Shown: positions 6,601-15,900 of the stretch, one piece after another
How positions within the stretch are numbered: the stretch's first letter is position 1
How the letters are laid out: each line of letters begins with the position of its first letter
NCBI GenBank assembly: GCA_900557405.1
Contig: USSF01000046.1
Coordinates: 1 to 17,467 of the forward strand
DNA length: 17,467 bases
Reading direction: 5' to 3'
Source: an uncultured Prevotella sp.
GTDB lineage: Bacteria; Bacteroidota; Bacteroidia; Bacteroidales; Bacteroidaceae
Program-made: the position numbers and the translations under genes
Notes under the pieces: model-generated
What the model was told of the DNA's origin: nothing
Database searches by the model: none
The model's input: the letters and a program-made list of their open reading frames with translations, nothing else

Positions 6601-8105
6601 TGGTTTTCAGGTTCAGCCACATCGTCAATTATCTGCGTGTCGGTAATCCCGCTTGCCACGTTCACGTTGCCAGGATTGCGCACCACGTTGTAGCGGAGTT
6701 GGGATGCGTCGAGATAGCCGCCGTTGACTCCAGCTGTCGGCGCAGTCCATTTCACGGTGAATTTGCCGTTGGCATACTTGGCGGAGGCTTCGGTAGCCGC
6801 TGCCGGAGCGTCAGGGCCTATCCATCCGGAGATGCGGGCCTCGGGGCTGCTGCCTGTGGAGTTGACGAGCTTCACGGTGAAGTCATGGCTGCCAGGGGTT
6901 TCGAATGAAACGGGAACGTTGCAGCGCTTGCCCCATTCGGCATTGCCGGTCAGGGTCTGTTCACCATCGATGGTGACGGAGTATGTCACGGTGCCGCTGG
7001 CAGCGGTTCCGTCATAGAATGTGGAAGGTACGTCAAAGCTTATCGTGCCGGAGAGGGAGCCGCCGTCAAACGAAAGACTGAGGTTCGAAGGCACTTCAGG
7101 CACAGTAGGCGGAGTGTCGTCCGCCACTACATAGAGGCCGATGAGCTGCTCGGAGTTCTCGAAATCATATAGCTTGGTAGCCGCAGCAGTCTCCAGGTCA
7201 ACGGCATAGAGCGAACTCTTTGACGAAGCGCAGTCGATGTAATACATCAGTCCGGCATTGGAGTCGATGGCTGCCGACGTGCGCCAGTAGGATACCACGC
7301 CGGTGTTGCCAATGGTCTTGCTCACCTTACCGGTCTGCTTGTTGAGCACGACGAGGTTACCCGTTTCGTCAATGGCATACAGCGTACCGTTGTTGTGGGC
7401 GGCCATCGCTATCAGACGCTTGTCGAGCTGTCCTATATTAATCAGCTGTCCGTCCTCAATCGACAGACTGCCGAACTTGAAGCCGCCTTCAAACCAGGTG
7501 CAGTAGGCTGTCTCGTCGGTGGGGTCCCATGTAGAGGCAATCAGCGAGAGGTTCTTGTCGCCCACCTGTTCCTTCAACAGTTCCCAGGTCTTGGGATTGA
7601 ATGTGTAGTAGGTCATGGATTTTACCTGCATCGTGTTGGGGTCTTCTATAGCATGCGAAATCCACAGCTTGTCGCCCGTGTAGACGGCATCCATGACGTA
7701 GAAGCGCTGGTCTGCCTTAACCATCTTATAGGTGGCGTCGCCAGGAGTGGTGGAGAGTTCGTAGATGCCGTAAGGCTTCTCCCCCTCAAGCGAATACCAC
7801 AGCGAGTTGTCGGTCATGGCTCCGCGCAGCTTCACTTTTGCGGCGGCGGCACGCCTTGCCACGTCGGCCTGCATCGGCGAGGCGGTGCTGAGCTGCTTCG
7901 GCGTGAGCCGGAATCCGGATGGCGGTGATTTCCTGCGGGTCATGAACCCTTGTTGTGCATCTGCAATTTTACGTGGCGTAAACTTTGCAGCCGGCCTATG
8001 CTGCGAGGTGTTGGCTTCACGCATAGGTAGCGATTGCGCCTGTAGCGTCATGCTGGACGAGACTACGAGAATCGCTGTCAGAATTGTTGCAAATAGTCTT
8101 TTCAT
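3639..8105 (-). CDS. Gene A: giant secreted adhesin with three anchor-J domains and Fn3 modules
   Basis: 1488 residues. Signal peptide at 1-23 (MKRLFATILTAILVVSS, cleavage after LQAQ). A propeller-like region with repeated short beta motifs follows at about 80-330, then Fn3-like modules at about 335-430 and 430-530. The first choice-of-anchor J (cleaved adhesin) domain is at about 533-681, starting PPYENDF with the hallmark DDWVFTPAFQLEAG. Two more Fn3 modules are followed by a second anchor-J at about 889-1046 and a CARDB-like domain at about 1050-1160. The third anchor-J at about 1187-1374 (DDWMISPRLSGKKQTVKFW) sits inside an Fn3 whose second half resumes at LNGYNVYRERE. The last ~40 residues end in LPHGIYIINGKKVRM, like a short type IX secretion tail. 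Such proteins are surface adhesins or are released by secretion; ligand unknown. Same plan as B and C but clearly diverged from both in sequence. No good promoter seen in the 145 bp upstream, so it may be read through from gene B. Confidence 0.85.
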   Translation of the reverse strand: MKRLFATILTAILVVSSSMTLQAQSLPMREANTSQHRPAAKFTPRKIADAQQGFMTRRKSPPSGFRLTPKQLSTASPMQADVARRAAAAKVKLRGAMTDNSLWYSLEGEKPYGIYELSTTPGDATYKMVKADQRFYVMDAVYTGDKLWISHAIEDPNTMQVKSMTYYTFNPKTWELLKEQVGDKNLSLIASTWDPTDETAYCTWFEGGFKFGSLSIEDGQLINIGQLDKRLIAMAAHNNGTLYAIDETGNLVVLNKQTGKVSKTIGNTGVVSYWRTSAAIDSNAGLMYYIDCASSKSSLYAVDLETAAATKLYDFENSEQLIGLYVVADDTPPTVPEVPSNLSLSFDGGSLSGTISFDVPSTFYDGTAASGTVTYSVTIDGEQTLTGNAEWGKRCNVPVSFETPGSHDFTVKLVNSTGSSPEARISGWIGPDAPAAATEASAKYANGKFTVKWTAPTAGVNGGYLDASQLRYNVVRNPGNVNVASGITDTQIIDDVAEPENQIIGYTYTITSLCGSTEGESVTTSKKSIGYFIPPYENDFSASSKTAGYSVIDANKDGKKWGYNSSSKAMRIQYSSSKDMDDWVFTPAFQLEAGRSYTFSFKARAHNKRDAERIEAAITSGVSVSSVVAKIVEPTDLTSDEWVMLSGSFIPTTSGRYHLGLHAISPKNSYYLYATGISVSAGIGTAAPAAVTDFTATAAEDGSHKVAISMLAPATDVSGAPIASLDKVELMRNGELLKTFESPAVGTSLTYEDTGAPAGNVAYSAVAYNASGEGTKAQVSVFVGFAAPDVPTDVVAAIGDNTGKAVLSWKAPEADVNGRKLAAGDITYDVLRRVGDKTTVIKSGLTECTYSDQALAADAEQDFIIYGIQAVTEGGKSSSVSTQMLPLGKPYQVPFRESFANGRISTNWGLDSNNATAGWLLGQDTSIDQISSEDNDNGLAIMEAMSAGSSATLYSGSIAVPNEGFPVLSFAYYNHNSMNTLDVMIAEAGSTVGKKLTTITLNPDAPKGWVNVPIDLSEYKGKNIQLYFTANVVNTTVFILDNIRIECRHDYDMAIRGISLPARIAGGSEYEVNVSLENKGLNAASGYNVNLLIDGEKVATMEGPALDPAETASLAFSQKMLPTGNDSYTYQVEIEYAADMAADNNKSEIYTVRRTAPDFPVPTNLTGTIEDGKAVINWTAPDLTVKDMESVTDNASGYTPFSTGLANTVVFDDYVGGWTMVDNDGVVPFSFTIKGNIVDYPNSGRPIGFMVFDPSFLNLQEWAPHSGSQMFVSFASNGAPNDDWMISPRLSGKKQTVKFWARSLTHQYGAESFQFLYSDSDTKLSSFVRLNTVAAVPEQWTEYSFEVPEGTRWFAIRCTSEGTFALFVDDITFVPAHPADGLVLNGYNVYRERELVNKALLPQTSFTDDAASLGHHTYHVTAVYDRGESALSEPAGVDVTSISEIYADGKSYDIYSADGILLKRNASMADAAKLPHGIYIINGKKVRM

Positions 8106-8154
8106 AATTGAAACAGTGATTGGTTAAAAAAAATGTCTATTAATCCTTATTCAT

Positions 8155-8211
8155 AGCAGCCCCGTTGGCCGGACAATCTGTATGGGGCAGATTCGGCCGT
8201 GGGGGACTGCT
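8155..8211. other. Long imperfect stem-loop between genes B and A
   Basis: The 145-bp gap between the two giant genes contains four paired blocks, nested in order: AGCAG/CTGCT, CCCC/GGGG, GGCCG/CGGCC and AATCTG/CAGATT around a 7-nt loop. Small bulges separate them, giving about 20 pairs. On the minus strand a T8 run (8133-8126) lies 22 nt beyond the stem, too far for a standard terminator. It may be a processing or partial read-through site that sets the ratio of A to B transcript. Confidence 0.45.
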
Positions 8212-8250
8212 GTCTTTATATCTGGTTCTGTTCTGTCGGGTGGTTCGGGC

Positions 8251-11200
8251 TTATCGGATGATAACCTTGCGGTCATTGATGATGTATGAACCGCTCTTCA
8301 GCGTCTTGAGCGATTTCATTCTTTTGCCCACGAGTTTGCCGTCGGTGGTGAAGACATCGTATGCCGGTGAGGCGAGGACGGCCTCAATGGCTTCGGTGCC
8401 GGTGGTGACGGCTGTGGCTATGGTGGCTTCAGATTCGGCGTCGGCGAATACAGCCGTCACGGCATAGAGATAAGTCCTGCCGCCCTCCGCCGTCTCGTCG
8501 GTGAAGACAAGATTGTCGGCATCCACCTGCTTCAGCAGTTTCCCGTCGCGGTATATCCTGTAGCCGGTCACCTTGCCCGAGCCAGCCTCGTATCTCACGT
8601 CGTCAATCTGGAACATGAAAGAAGTCTCCTTCTTCGTGTTGTGGTGGATGGCGAAGCGGGTGGCGCCCTCGGGCAGTTCCACGGTTATCTGTTCCCATTC
8701 GGCATCCACCAGTGTATAGGTGTCGCCGATCTTCGTGAACTTGCTGATGTCTGTGCCCTCGTTGGAATACAACACATCGAAGGTCTCGGGATAGTAGGCG
8801 TCGGGCGTGTTGTGGTTGGTTGCCCAGAACGAGACGGTCTGCTTCTTTCCGCTCAGCAGCGGACTGACAATCCAGTTGTCAGCGTCGCAGATGTCCTGGC
8901 GCTCGTCGCTTCCCTTGTAGAAAGCGGCGATATACTTGTCTCCGCTATGCGGCTTCAGCATCGGGTTGCTCTCGAGCACGCCCTCCGTGAGCCAGTAGTT
9001 GAGCGGCTCCACTACGATGAAGGCGAAGTTCTTGCCCATGTTGGGGAATCCGAAGGCAGGGAGCGGCCCCACAGTTTCGGCATCCGCCGGCAGAGAGGCT
9101 CCTACGGCTCCCGTCCATCCGCCGAAACTGTCCATCGTCCATGCCTCGTAACTCTCGAACCCGTCCTCCACGGTCTTTGTCTCCTCCTCCACGGCGCTCC
9201 ATTCCACCTTCACGCTTCCGTCGGCGGTCTGCACGGCAGTGACGTTTCCGGGACGGGGCTTGTCGGGGAGGTTGAATCTTATGGTGACAGACTTGGCGTT
9301 GTCGTCCGTGTTCATGTCCGGGGCGTAGTCCACCTCGGCCCTTAGGGTCACGTCACCGCCCTCCGACATTATGCTCGGGGTGAAGTCCATGCTGTATGAC
9401 CTGGAGCAGAATGGCTCGAGCGCAGCGCTCTCCTGCAGGCTGTCCACGAGTTTGTCGCCGGCAAAGAGCTTCACGGTGAAGTCTTTCGCCGCATTACCGC
9501 TGAAGTTGCTCACGGTGATGCCCACCTTCGCCGTCTCCCCCTTGCGGATTCTTTCGGGAGCGGAGAGACCGTTGAGCGTCAGGTCGTGGTCGCGGATGTC
9601 GCGCACGTATATCTCATCCATATAGATTGCCTCGTCTTTGTCGGCAACGCCCTTGAACTGCAGTACGATATACGGCAGCGAAGCGTATTCTGGCTTCAGA
9701 GCTATCGACTCGCGCACCCATTTGCCGCCGTCGGCGCTCACGCTGATATCCTTCAGATCCTCGATGGTGCCGTCGGGTTTCTTTGCCGACACGATGATGT
9801 GCGTATTGGTGGCAGCCTCCGCCTTGTGGCTGAATATCAGCATAGGGTTGACGGCTCCGGCCAAATGTATCTTGCCCGTACCGATGATGCCTGATCCGCC
9901 GTCCGCCTTGCTCTGCATGGCGATGCATCCGCCGTTGGCATCAGACGACTCCGTCTTGATGAGACCCAGCTTGAACAATTCCTGGTTGACCACCTTCCAC
10001 CAAAGACCGTAGGCGAGTTTGCCGTCGGCCACGGTCTCGAAGAACGGCAGCGTGTATGGCTTGCCCACAATCACGTAGGGCGAGTAGGCAATGTCGCCTT
10101 CACCCACCTCGTTGACGGCGGAGACTCCGAACTGCACCAGGTTCTGTTCGCCCTCGTCCGTCTTGAACGCCTTGTCGTAATGGCTTGTACCCACGGGGAT
10201 GTCGGCCTCGAATACAGGGTCGATGCCGTAGGGGCTCGACTTCAGCGTGTAGAACTTGTGCGACAGAGAGGAAGTATCCACATATCCGCCGTTCTCACCG
10301 GTCTCCGCATCCGTCCATGTCAGCTTGATGCTCGAGGTGTTGTCGGCGGCGGAAAGGGTAGGGAAGTCGGGCGTGTCGATGCCCACATATACCTTGAAGT
10401 CCTCCGTGGTGCGCCCCTCGCCGTCGGCATTGAGGGAGGTGATGCAGTAGGAGTTGAATCCGTTGGCGGGAGTCAGGTCGACGAAAGACTGTATGGAACC
10501 AGGGTCGGCGCCGCTGATTTTCTTGATTATTGCGCCGTCGCGCATTATCCTGAAGCTTAGTTTGCCGGAAAGCGGCGAACCGTCGATGGTGGTCATAGGT
10601 GCCGTGAAGCTTATCGTAGCCTCCTTTGCGCCCTTGGCGGCAGGAGTGATGGTGACACCGGATGCGGCATCCGGCACAATCTTCGACATTCCGGCGCTGA
10701 CGCTGATGTCGTCGAGTTCGAGGTAGAACCTGTTGGGCTCGCTTATGGCATGGAAGCCGATATGAAGCTTTCCGTCAGCGTCGGCCTTTATCTCCTTTGT
10801 GAATTCGTTGATGCCGCCATAGAGGTCGGTGGCGGGGAGCAGGGTGCCGGTCATGGCAGCCACGGAGTTCGCCCGTCCGTACCTTACTTCGATGCGCTCG
10901 GTCAGGTTAGGCAGGAACGACCTCGTCTTGAACTTCACCACGTAGGTCTTGTCCTTCTCCACCATGATGGGCGGCGTGATGAGCCAGTCGTCGGCAGCGT
11001 TGTCGGCGCTGAACATGTATCTGGCGTTGCCGTCGCCGTTGCTTGCCTTGTAATAAGTCCATGTGGACTCGTCGCGGTTGTTGTCGATTACGGTGAAGTG
11101 GGCGAAGTCCGCCTCGTCGTCGAACGACTCGGAGTAAGGAGTTTCGAAAGTGTCGCCGAAGGTCTTGTGGCCGCTCAGCGCCTCCTTGCCCGTCATCCTC

Positions 11201-12801
11201 TCGTTATACGCCTTCACGCCGTAGGAATAGGAAGTCAGCGTGCTGCTCGTAATCTTGTCTGTGCAGCTTGTCGCCGTAAGGTCCTTGGCAATGACCTTGG
11301 CGTCGGGATAGCGCACCACTTCGTAGCGTATCTCCCCGAGGTATGCACCGTTCTCGCCTGCCGTTACGGCATCCCACGACAGACTGACGTCGCCCTCTTC
11401 GCTGATGGAGAAGGAGAGGTTCGCGGGGACTTTGGGCGTGTCGTAGCCCACGTATTGCGAGATACTTGCCGACGGACCGTTGCCGGCGGCGTTGGAAATG
11501 GTGACGTTGATGAATTTCATGCCGTCGGAGTCAAACGAGATAGGTTCCGTAATGTCGGCTCCGGGCGTGCCGTTGCCGGTCTTGAGCGTCGTGGCCCCCT
11601 CGGAGATGGCGTATGACACGTTGCCCGAAAGGTTGCCGCCGCTGCTGCTCTTCGACGGCAGCTTGAAGGAAACAGTGCCTGTAAGGTCATGGCCGGGGAA
11701 ACTTGCCGACAGACCTGTGGCGGCGCCAGGAGTTCCCTCCACCACTGTCTTGGGGACGGTGAGGAGCATGATGGAGTTCTGGTTGGTGAACTCGCCCACC
11801 AGTTCGGCAGCGCCCGTGGCAAGGTTGACGGTGTATAGCTTGGAGGCTCCGTTCACATCCACGGCAGCCCAATAGAACATGTCGTTCTGCTGGTCAATCT
11901 CGCCGCCCTGGTAATAGTATTTCCCGTCGCCGTCGAGGAGGCTGATGCCCGTCGGGCCAATGAGCGTCTCCTCGGCTGTGGAGATATTGATTCTGTATAG
12001 ATTGCCGTCGGATGCCACGCCATAGAGTTCGTTGGCCTTGGTGATGCCGAGGGCTACGTAGGGGCGGGCAACGCTTCCGATGGTGGTGCGCGACTGGTTA
12101 GGGTAGTCGGCAATGCCCAGTTCGTAGCCCGTGGCGTCGGCATTGAAGAAGATACCGTAAACCGTGCCGTTCTCCGAAGTGGCTGTCTCAGTGGCGATGA
12201 GCGAATATCCGCTCAGGTATACCGTGTTCTCCTCCTGCTCCCACGTCTCGGTGCTGAACACGTATTCCGAGGCATGCACCTTGCCGGAGAGCGACTTGTA
12301 GTAATTGACGAAATACAGCTTGCCGTCGATTACGGCTCCGCCGCCGTTGGGGCGGATATTGTCGTTGATGCCCAGAGGCAAGACGGACATGCTGGCGGCT
12401 GTGGTGAATTTGTAGAAGCCGTAGGCGGCAGTCTCGTCCGTCCAGGTGTCATCGCTGACTACGCCTCCCCAAAGTTCTTTGCCGAAGGCATCCTGCGGAG
12501 CCCGCAGCGGAACCCTCGGTTCGACGGACAATGGCGTAATTCCGCCCTGATGCACCGTTCTGAACGGTGAGCGCATGCCGCTTTCCGGCAGCATGGCCTT
12601 GAAGAGCAGCGGACAGGTTTCTTCTGCCGCCAGGTTCATCTTGAGTCTTTGAAGGGGTGAAGTCTTTTGGGCAGCCGCCTGTTCCGGTGTCGGAGCTGAC
12701 GAAGGCAGACCCAGGTCAATGCCTTGTGCACTGGTATTCACGGACAGCAACAGCATGGCGGCGGTTGCTGTGGTGGAAATAAGATTCTTTCTGTTGTTCA
12801 T
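8251..12801 (-). CDS. Gene B: giant secreted adhesin with three anchor-J domains and Fn3 modules
   Basis: 1516 residues from the ATG at 12801. An ATG at 12870 would add 23 residues (MWHFSLII...) that cover the promoter and terminator region and push the signal peptide inside. MNNRKNLISTTATAAMLLL with cleavage after NTSAQ is a proper signal peptide, so 12801 is preferred. Domains: propeller-like region at about 60-390; two Fn3; anchor-J 1 at about 552-704 (ADDWLITPPIMVEKDKTY); two Fn3; anchor-J 2 at about 913-1068; CARDB-like at about 1070-1183. Anchor-J 3 (about 1211-1406, ADNWIVSPLLSGKKQTV) is inserted in a final Fn3. The tail is YDVFTTDGKLVG, then GSYIINDRKVIIR. Gene C has the same architecture with long runs of identity (for example KWVRES, LKPEYASLPYI, YMDEIYVRD), so the two are tandem duplicates. 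Likely exported across both membranes and surface-attached or released; the type IX route is inferred from the tail only. Confidence 0.85.
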   Translation of the reverse strand: MNNRKNLISTTATAAMLLLSVNTSAQGIDLGLPSSAPTPEQAAAQKTSPLQRLKMNLAAEETCPLLFKAMLPESGMRSPFRTVHQGGITPLSVEPRVPLRAPQDAFGKELWGGVVSDDTWTDETAAYGFYKFTTAASMSVLPLGINDNIRPNGGGAVIDGKLYFVNYYKSLSGKVHASEYVFSTETWEQEENTVYLSGYSLIATETATSENGTVYGIFFNADATGYELGIADYPNQSRTTIGSVARPYVALGITKANELYGVASDGNLYRINISTAEETLIGPTGISLLDGDGKYYYQGGEIDQQNDMFYWAAVDVNGASKLYTVNLATGAAELVGEFTNQNSIMLLTVPKTVVEGTPGAATGLSASFPGHDLTGTVSFKLPSKSSSGGNLSGNVSYAISEGATTLKTGNGTPGADITEPISFDSDGMKFINVTISNAAGNGPSASISQYVGYDTPKVPANLSFSISEEGDVSLSWDAVTAGENGAYLGEIRYEVVRYPDAKVIAKDLTATSCTDKITSSTLTSYSYGVKAYNERMTGKEALSGHKTFGDTFETPYSESFDDEADFAHFTVIDNNRDESTWTYYKASNGDGNARYMFSADNAADDWLITPPIMVEKDKTYVVKFKTRSFLPNLTERIEVRYGRANSVAAMTGTLLPATDLYGGINEFTKEIKADADGKLHIGFHAISEPNRFYLELDDISVSAGMSKIVPDAASGVTITPAAKGAKEATISFTAPMTTIDGSPLSGKLSFRIMRDGAIIKKISGADPGSIQSFVDLTPANGFNSYCITSLNADGEGRTTEDFKVYVGIDTPDFPTLSAADNTSSIKLTWTDAETGENGGYVDTSSLSHKFYTLKSSPYGIDPVFEADIPVGTSHYDKAFKTDEGEQNLVQFGVSAVNEVGEGDIAYSPYVIVGKPYTLPFFETVADGKLAYGLWWKVVNQELFKLGLIKTESSDANGGCIAMQSKADGGSGIIGTGKIHLAGAVNPMLIFSHKAEAATNTHIIVSAKKPDGTIEDLKDISVSADGGKWVRESIALKPEYASLPYIVLQFKGVADKDEAIYMDEIYVRDIRDHDLTLNGLSAPERIRKGETAKVGITVSNFSGNAAKDFTVKLFAGDKLVDSLQESAALEPFCSRSYSMDFTPSIMSEGGDVTLRAEVDYAPDMNTDDNAKSVTIRFNLPDKPRPGNVTAVQTADGSVKVEWSAVEEETKTVEDGFESYEAWTMDSFGGWTGAVGASLPADAETVGPLPAFGFPNMGKNFAFIVVEPLNYWLTEGVLESNPMLKPHSGDKYIAAFYKGSDERQDICDADNWIVSPLLSGKKQTVSFWATNHNTPDAYYPETFDVLYSNEGTDISKFTKIGDTYTLVDAEWEQITVELPEGATRFAIHHNTKKETSFMFQIDDVRYEAGSGKVTGYRIYRDGKLLKQVDADNLVFTDETAEGGRTYLYAVTAVFADAESEATIATAVTTGTEAIEAVLASPAYDVFTTDGKLVGKRMKSLKTLKSGSYIINDRKVIIR

Positions 12802-12817
12802 GAATGAATGTGGTGTA

Positions 12818-12825
12818 CAAAGATA
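12818..12825 (-). promoter_or_regulatory. Possible -7 box of a gene B promoter
   Basis: Read on the minus strand, TATCTTTG matches TAnnTTTG and lies 16 nt before the gene B ATG at 12801. The predicted leader would be only about 10 nt. No TTTG stands at the expected distance upstream, where the terminator of gene C ends, so the promoter is half-consensus. Its position also argues against the upstream ATG at 12870. Confidence 0.4.
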
Positions 12826-12857
12826 ATGTGATGGTATGTATAATAGGATAATGAGTG

Positions 12858-12898
12858 AAAAATGCCACACCCGTTGTCTTCTTGCGGATGTGGCATTT
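12858..12898 (-). terminator. Rho-independent terminator after gene C
   Basis: The arms AAATGCCACA (12860-12869) and TGTGGCATTT (12889-12898) pair perfectly over 10 bp. The stem extends past a mismatch with CCG/CGG around an 11-nt loop. Read on the minus strand the stem runs straight into TTTTT (12862-12858). It starts 34 bp downstream of the gene C stop, so B should be transcribed mainly from its own promoter. The plus-strand side also ends in TTTG, so weak bidirectional action is possible. Confidence 0.75.
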
Positions 12899-12932
12899 GT
12901 TATGTCGGGTCATCCGGATTGCCACGGAGGCT

Positions 12933-15900
12933 TTACCTTATGATGACTTTCTGGTCGTTGATGATGTATGAACCGTTTTTCAGCGTCTTCAGTGTCTTCA
13001 TTCCCTTGCCCACGAGTTTGCCGTCGGTGGTGTAGACATCGTATGAAGAAGCCTTCAGCACATCCTCCACGGAGTCGATGCTTGTGGTGATGGCTGTGGC
13101 GATGGTAGCCTCAGACTCACCGTCGGCGAATACTGCCGTAACGGAGTAGATGTAGGTCGTGGTAGGTCTCAGGTTGCTGTCGGTGAAGCTGAGCTTGTCG
13201 GCATCCACCTGCTTCAGCAGCTTGCCGTCGCGGTAAACGCGGTAGCCTATTACCTTGCCCGAGGAAACCTCATACTTGAAGTCGTCGAGCTGGAAGAAGA
13301 AGCAGTTGCTGCTCGCCGTGTTGTGGTGGATGGCGAAGCGCTTGGCTCCCTCTGGAATCTCAACGTTCACTTCCTCCCATGTGCCCTTGCTTATGGTATG
13401 GGTCTCGCCCACCTTCATGAAGTCCTTGACGGCGGTTCCGCCGGTAGAGTACAATACGTCGAATGTCTCAGGGAACTGCTCTTTTTCAGAGTTGTTGTTG
13501 GCGGCATAGAATGATATCGTCTGCTTGTTGCCGCTCAGTTCAGGACTGATGAGCCAGTCGTCGGAATCATAGAACACGTCTGTCGGCGAGTCGCCGCTGT
13601 ACTTGTAGAATGCAGCGAGGTATTTGTTTCCTCCGTGAGGCTTCAGCGTCGGTATGGCATCGTATGCGTTCTCCGGAACCCAGTTGTTGAGCGGTTCGGC
13701 AAGGATGAATCCGAATCTCGTGTACTGGGCAGGATATTCGAATCCGTTGAATATACCTCCGTTTTGGGCATCCTCAGGTGTTGAACCGAGGTCGGTGGTC
13801 CATGCGCCGAAGTTGTTCGTCGTCCATGATTCGTAATTCTCGAAGCTTTCCTCCTCGTTGAAAATCGTTTCCGGCACGGCGCTCCATGTCACGTCCACGA
13901 AGCCGTCGGCGTTCTGCACGGCGCTGACGCTTGCCGGACGCGGCTTGTTGGAAACGTTGAATGCGAGGGTGGCAGACTGGGAGTTGTTGGCCGGATTGAG
14001 GTCGCTTTCGTATTCCACCTCGGCCTTCAGTTCGATGCTGCTTGATTCGTGCAGCACGGTAGATGCAAAGTTGAGGTTGTATATTCTGGAAGCGAACGGT
14101 TCGAGCTCCTTGGTCTCCACCTTGCTGTCCACGAGCTCATCGCCGGCAAAGAGCTTCACGGTGAAGTCCTTGGCCTTAGCGCTGCCGTAGTTGCTCACTT
14201 TCACGCTTACCTTGGCGTTCTCGCCCTTCTTTATCATTGCGGGAGCCGTGAGGCTTTCCAGTGAGAGGTCGTTTTCATACACGTCGCGTACGTAGATTTC
14301 ATCCATGTAGACTATCTCGTCGGCATTTGCCGTGCAAGTAATCTTCACCATGATGTATGGCAGGGAAGCATACTCAGGCTTCAGACTGATGGACTCGCGA
14401 ACCCACTTGCCGGCATCTTTCGATGCGTCGAAAGTCTTCAGGTCGTCTTCGGTTCCGTCCGGCTTCCTTACGGAGATGTTTATCTTGGCGTTTGAACCGG
14501 CAGCAGCCTTGTGGCAGAAGATGAATGTAGGGTTCACCGCTCCGGCAAGACTTATCTTGCCCGTACCGAGCGTGCCGAAGCCCTCGTCGCTGCTGCTGAG
14601 CATGGCGAAGCATGCGCCGTCGCCGTCGGAAGAATCCTTCATCATGCCGATCTGGAAATTGTCTGTAGCTGTCCACCACATGCCGTATGAGAGATCACCG
14701 CCAGTCACGCTCTCGGCGAACGGGATGCTGTATGGCTTGCCCACGATGACAGCCGGGGTTACGCCGAACTTGCTCTCGCCGGCCTCGTTTACTGCTGTGA
14801 CGGCGTATTGCATCATCTGCTGTTCGCCCTCATTGGTGTTGCATGCCTTGTCATACTGCATCGTTCCGGCAGGAACCTCAGCCGCGAATACAGGAGCCAC
14901 GCCATATTCTCCCTTCTCCAGCGTGTAGATGTTGTGCTTCAGCGTCTGCTTGTCCACAAATCCTCCGTTGGCACCCTCTTCAGCGTCGGTCCATGTGATT
15001 CTCACGGACGATGTATTGTCGATGGCATTCAGTTCTGGAACAGCAGGAGTGTCGACACCTACGTATACAGTGGCAGGAGGAGTGCTGACGCCTTCGCCGC
15101 CGGAGCTGTACATGGTCACGGTGTACGTGTTGTTGCCGTTCTTCGGCGACTCGTCCACGTATCTCTGGTTAGAACCCGGAGCCACGTTGGTGAGTTCCTT
15201 GATTATCTCGCCGTCGCGCCTTATCTTGGCGGTCATGCTGCCGGTAAGGGTAGTGCCGTCGATGGCCTTGGTAGGAGCCTTGAAGCTGATGAGCGCCTGC
15301 TTGGCACCCTTGTCTCCGGCGATGACAGACAGGTCGGTGGCTGCCGCAGGGGCGCTGGCAGACTTTCCGGCGCTGATGCTGATGTCGTCGAGATGGAGCC
15401 AGAACTTTCCTGCATCGCTCACGGCGTGGAAGCCGATGTAAACCTTGCCGTCCTCTGTCGGGGCGATGTCATAGCTGTATTCGGTGAAATCCCTCGGCGG
15501 AAGGTCGGTGGCTGGCATAAGCTCGTTTGTCATGCCGGCAACGGTGTTGCTCGAACCGTATTTCACTTCGAGTCTCTCCATGAAGGCAGGAGTGGTGGAC
15601 TTAGCCTTGAACTTCACCGTATACGTCTTGCCCTTCTCCATCTTGACGGGAGAGGTGATGAGCCAGTCGTCGGCCTTCTTCTTGTCGTTGTATTCGTAGA
15701 AAGCCTCTCCGTTCTCGTCATCGTCTACGGTGTGTCCCCATGTCTTGCCGTCCTTGTTGTTGTCGATGATGGTGAAGTATGACATGGCGGACTTGTTCTC
15801 GAAATCCTCGCTGTATGGCGGAACGATGGCTTCGCCGAATACCTTTTCGCCGGTCTTCGCCTCTTTGCCGGTCATCCTCGTGTTGCAAGCCTTCACGCCG

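Noticed and set aside
10750..11616. 288-codon plus-strand frame
   Set aside because: It lies antisense inside gene B. The translation is low in structure, Gly/Val/Arg-rich, a by-product of the GC-rich codon use of the opposite strand.
12802..12870. Upstream ATG for gene B at 12870
   Set aside because: It would place 23 residues over the gene C terminator and the -7 box and bury the signal peptide. The start at 12801 gives a normal signal peptide matching gene C.
14808..15782. 324-codon plus-strand frame, the longest antisense frame
   Set aside because: Fully antisense to gene C, whose domains are well supported. No recognisable motif, so considered a shadow.
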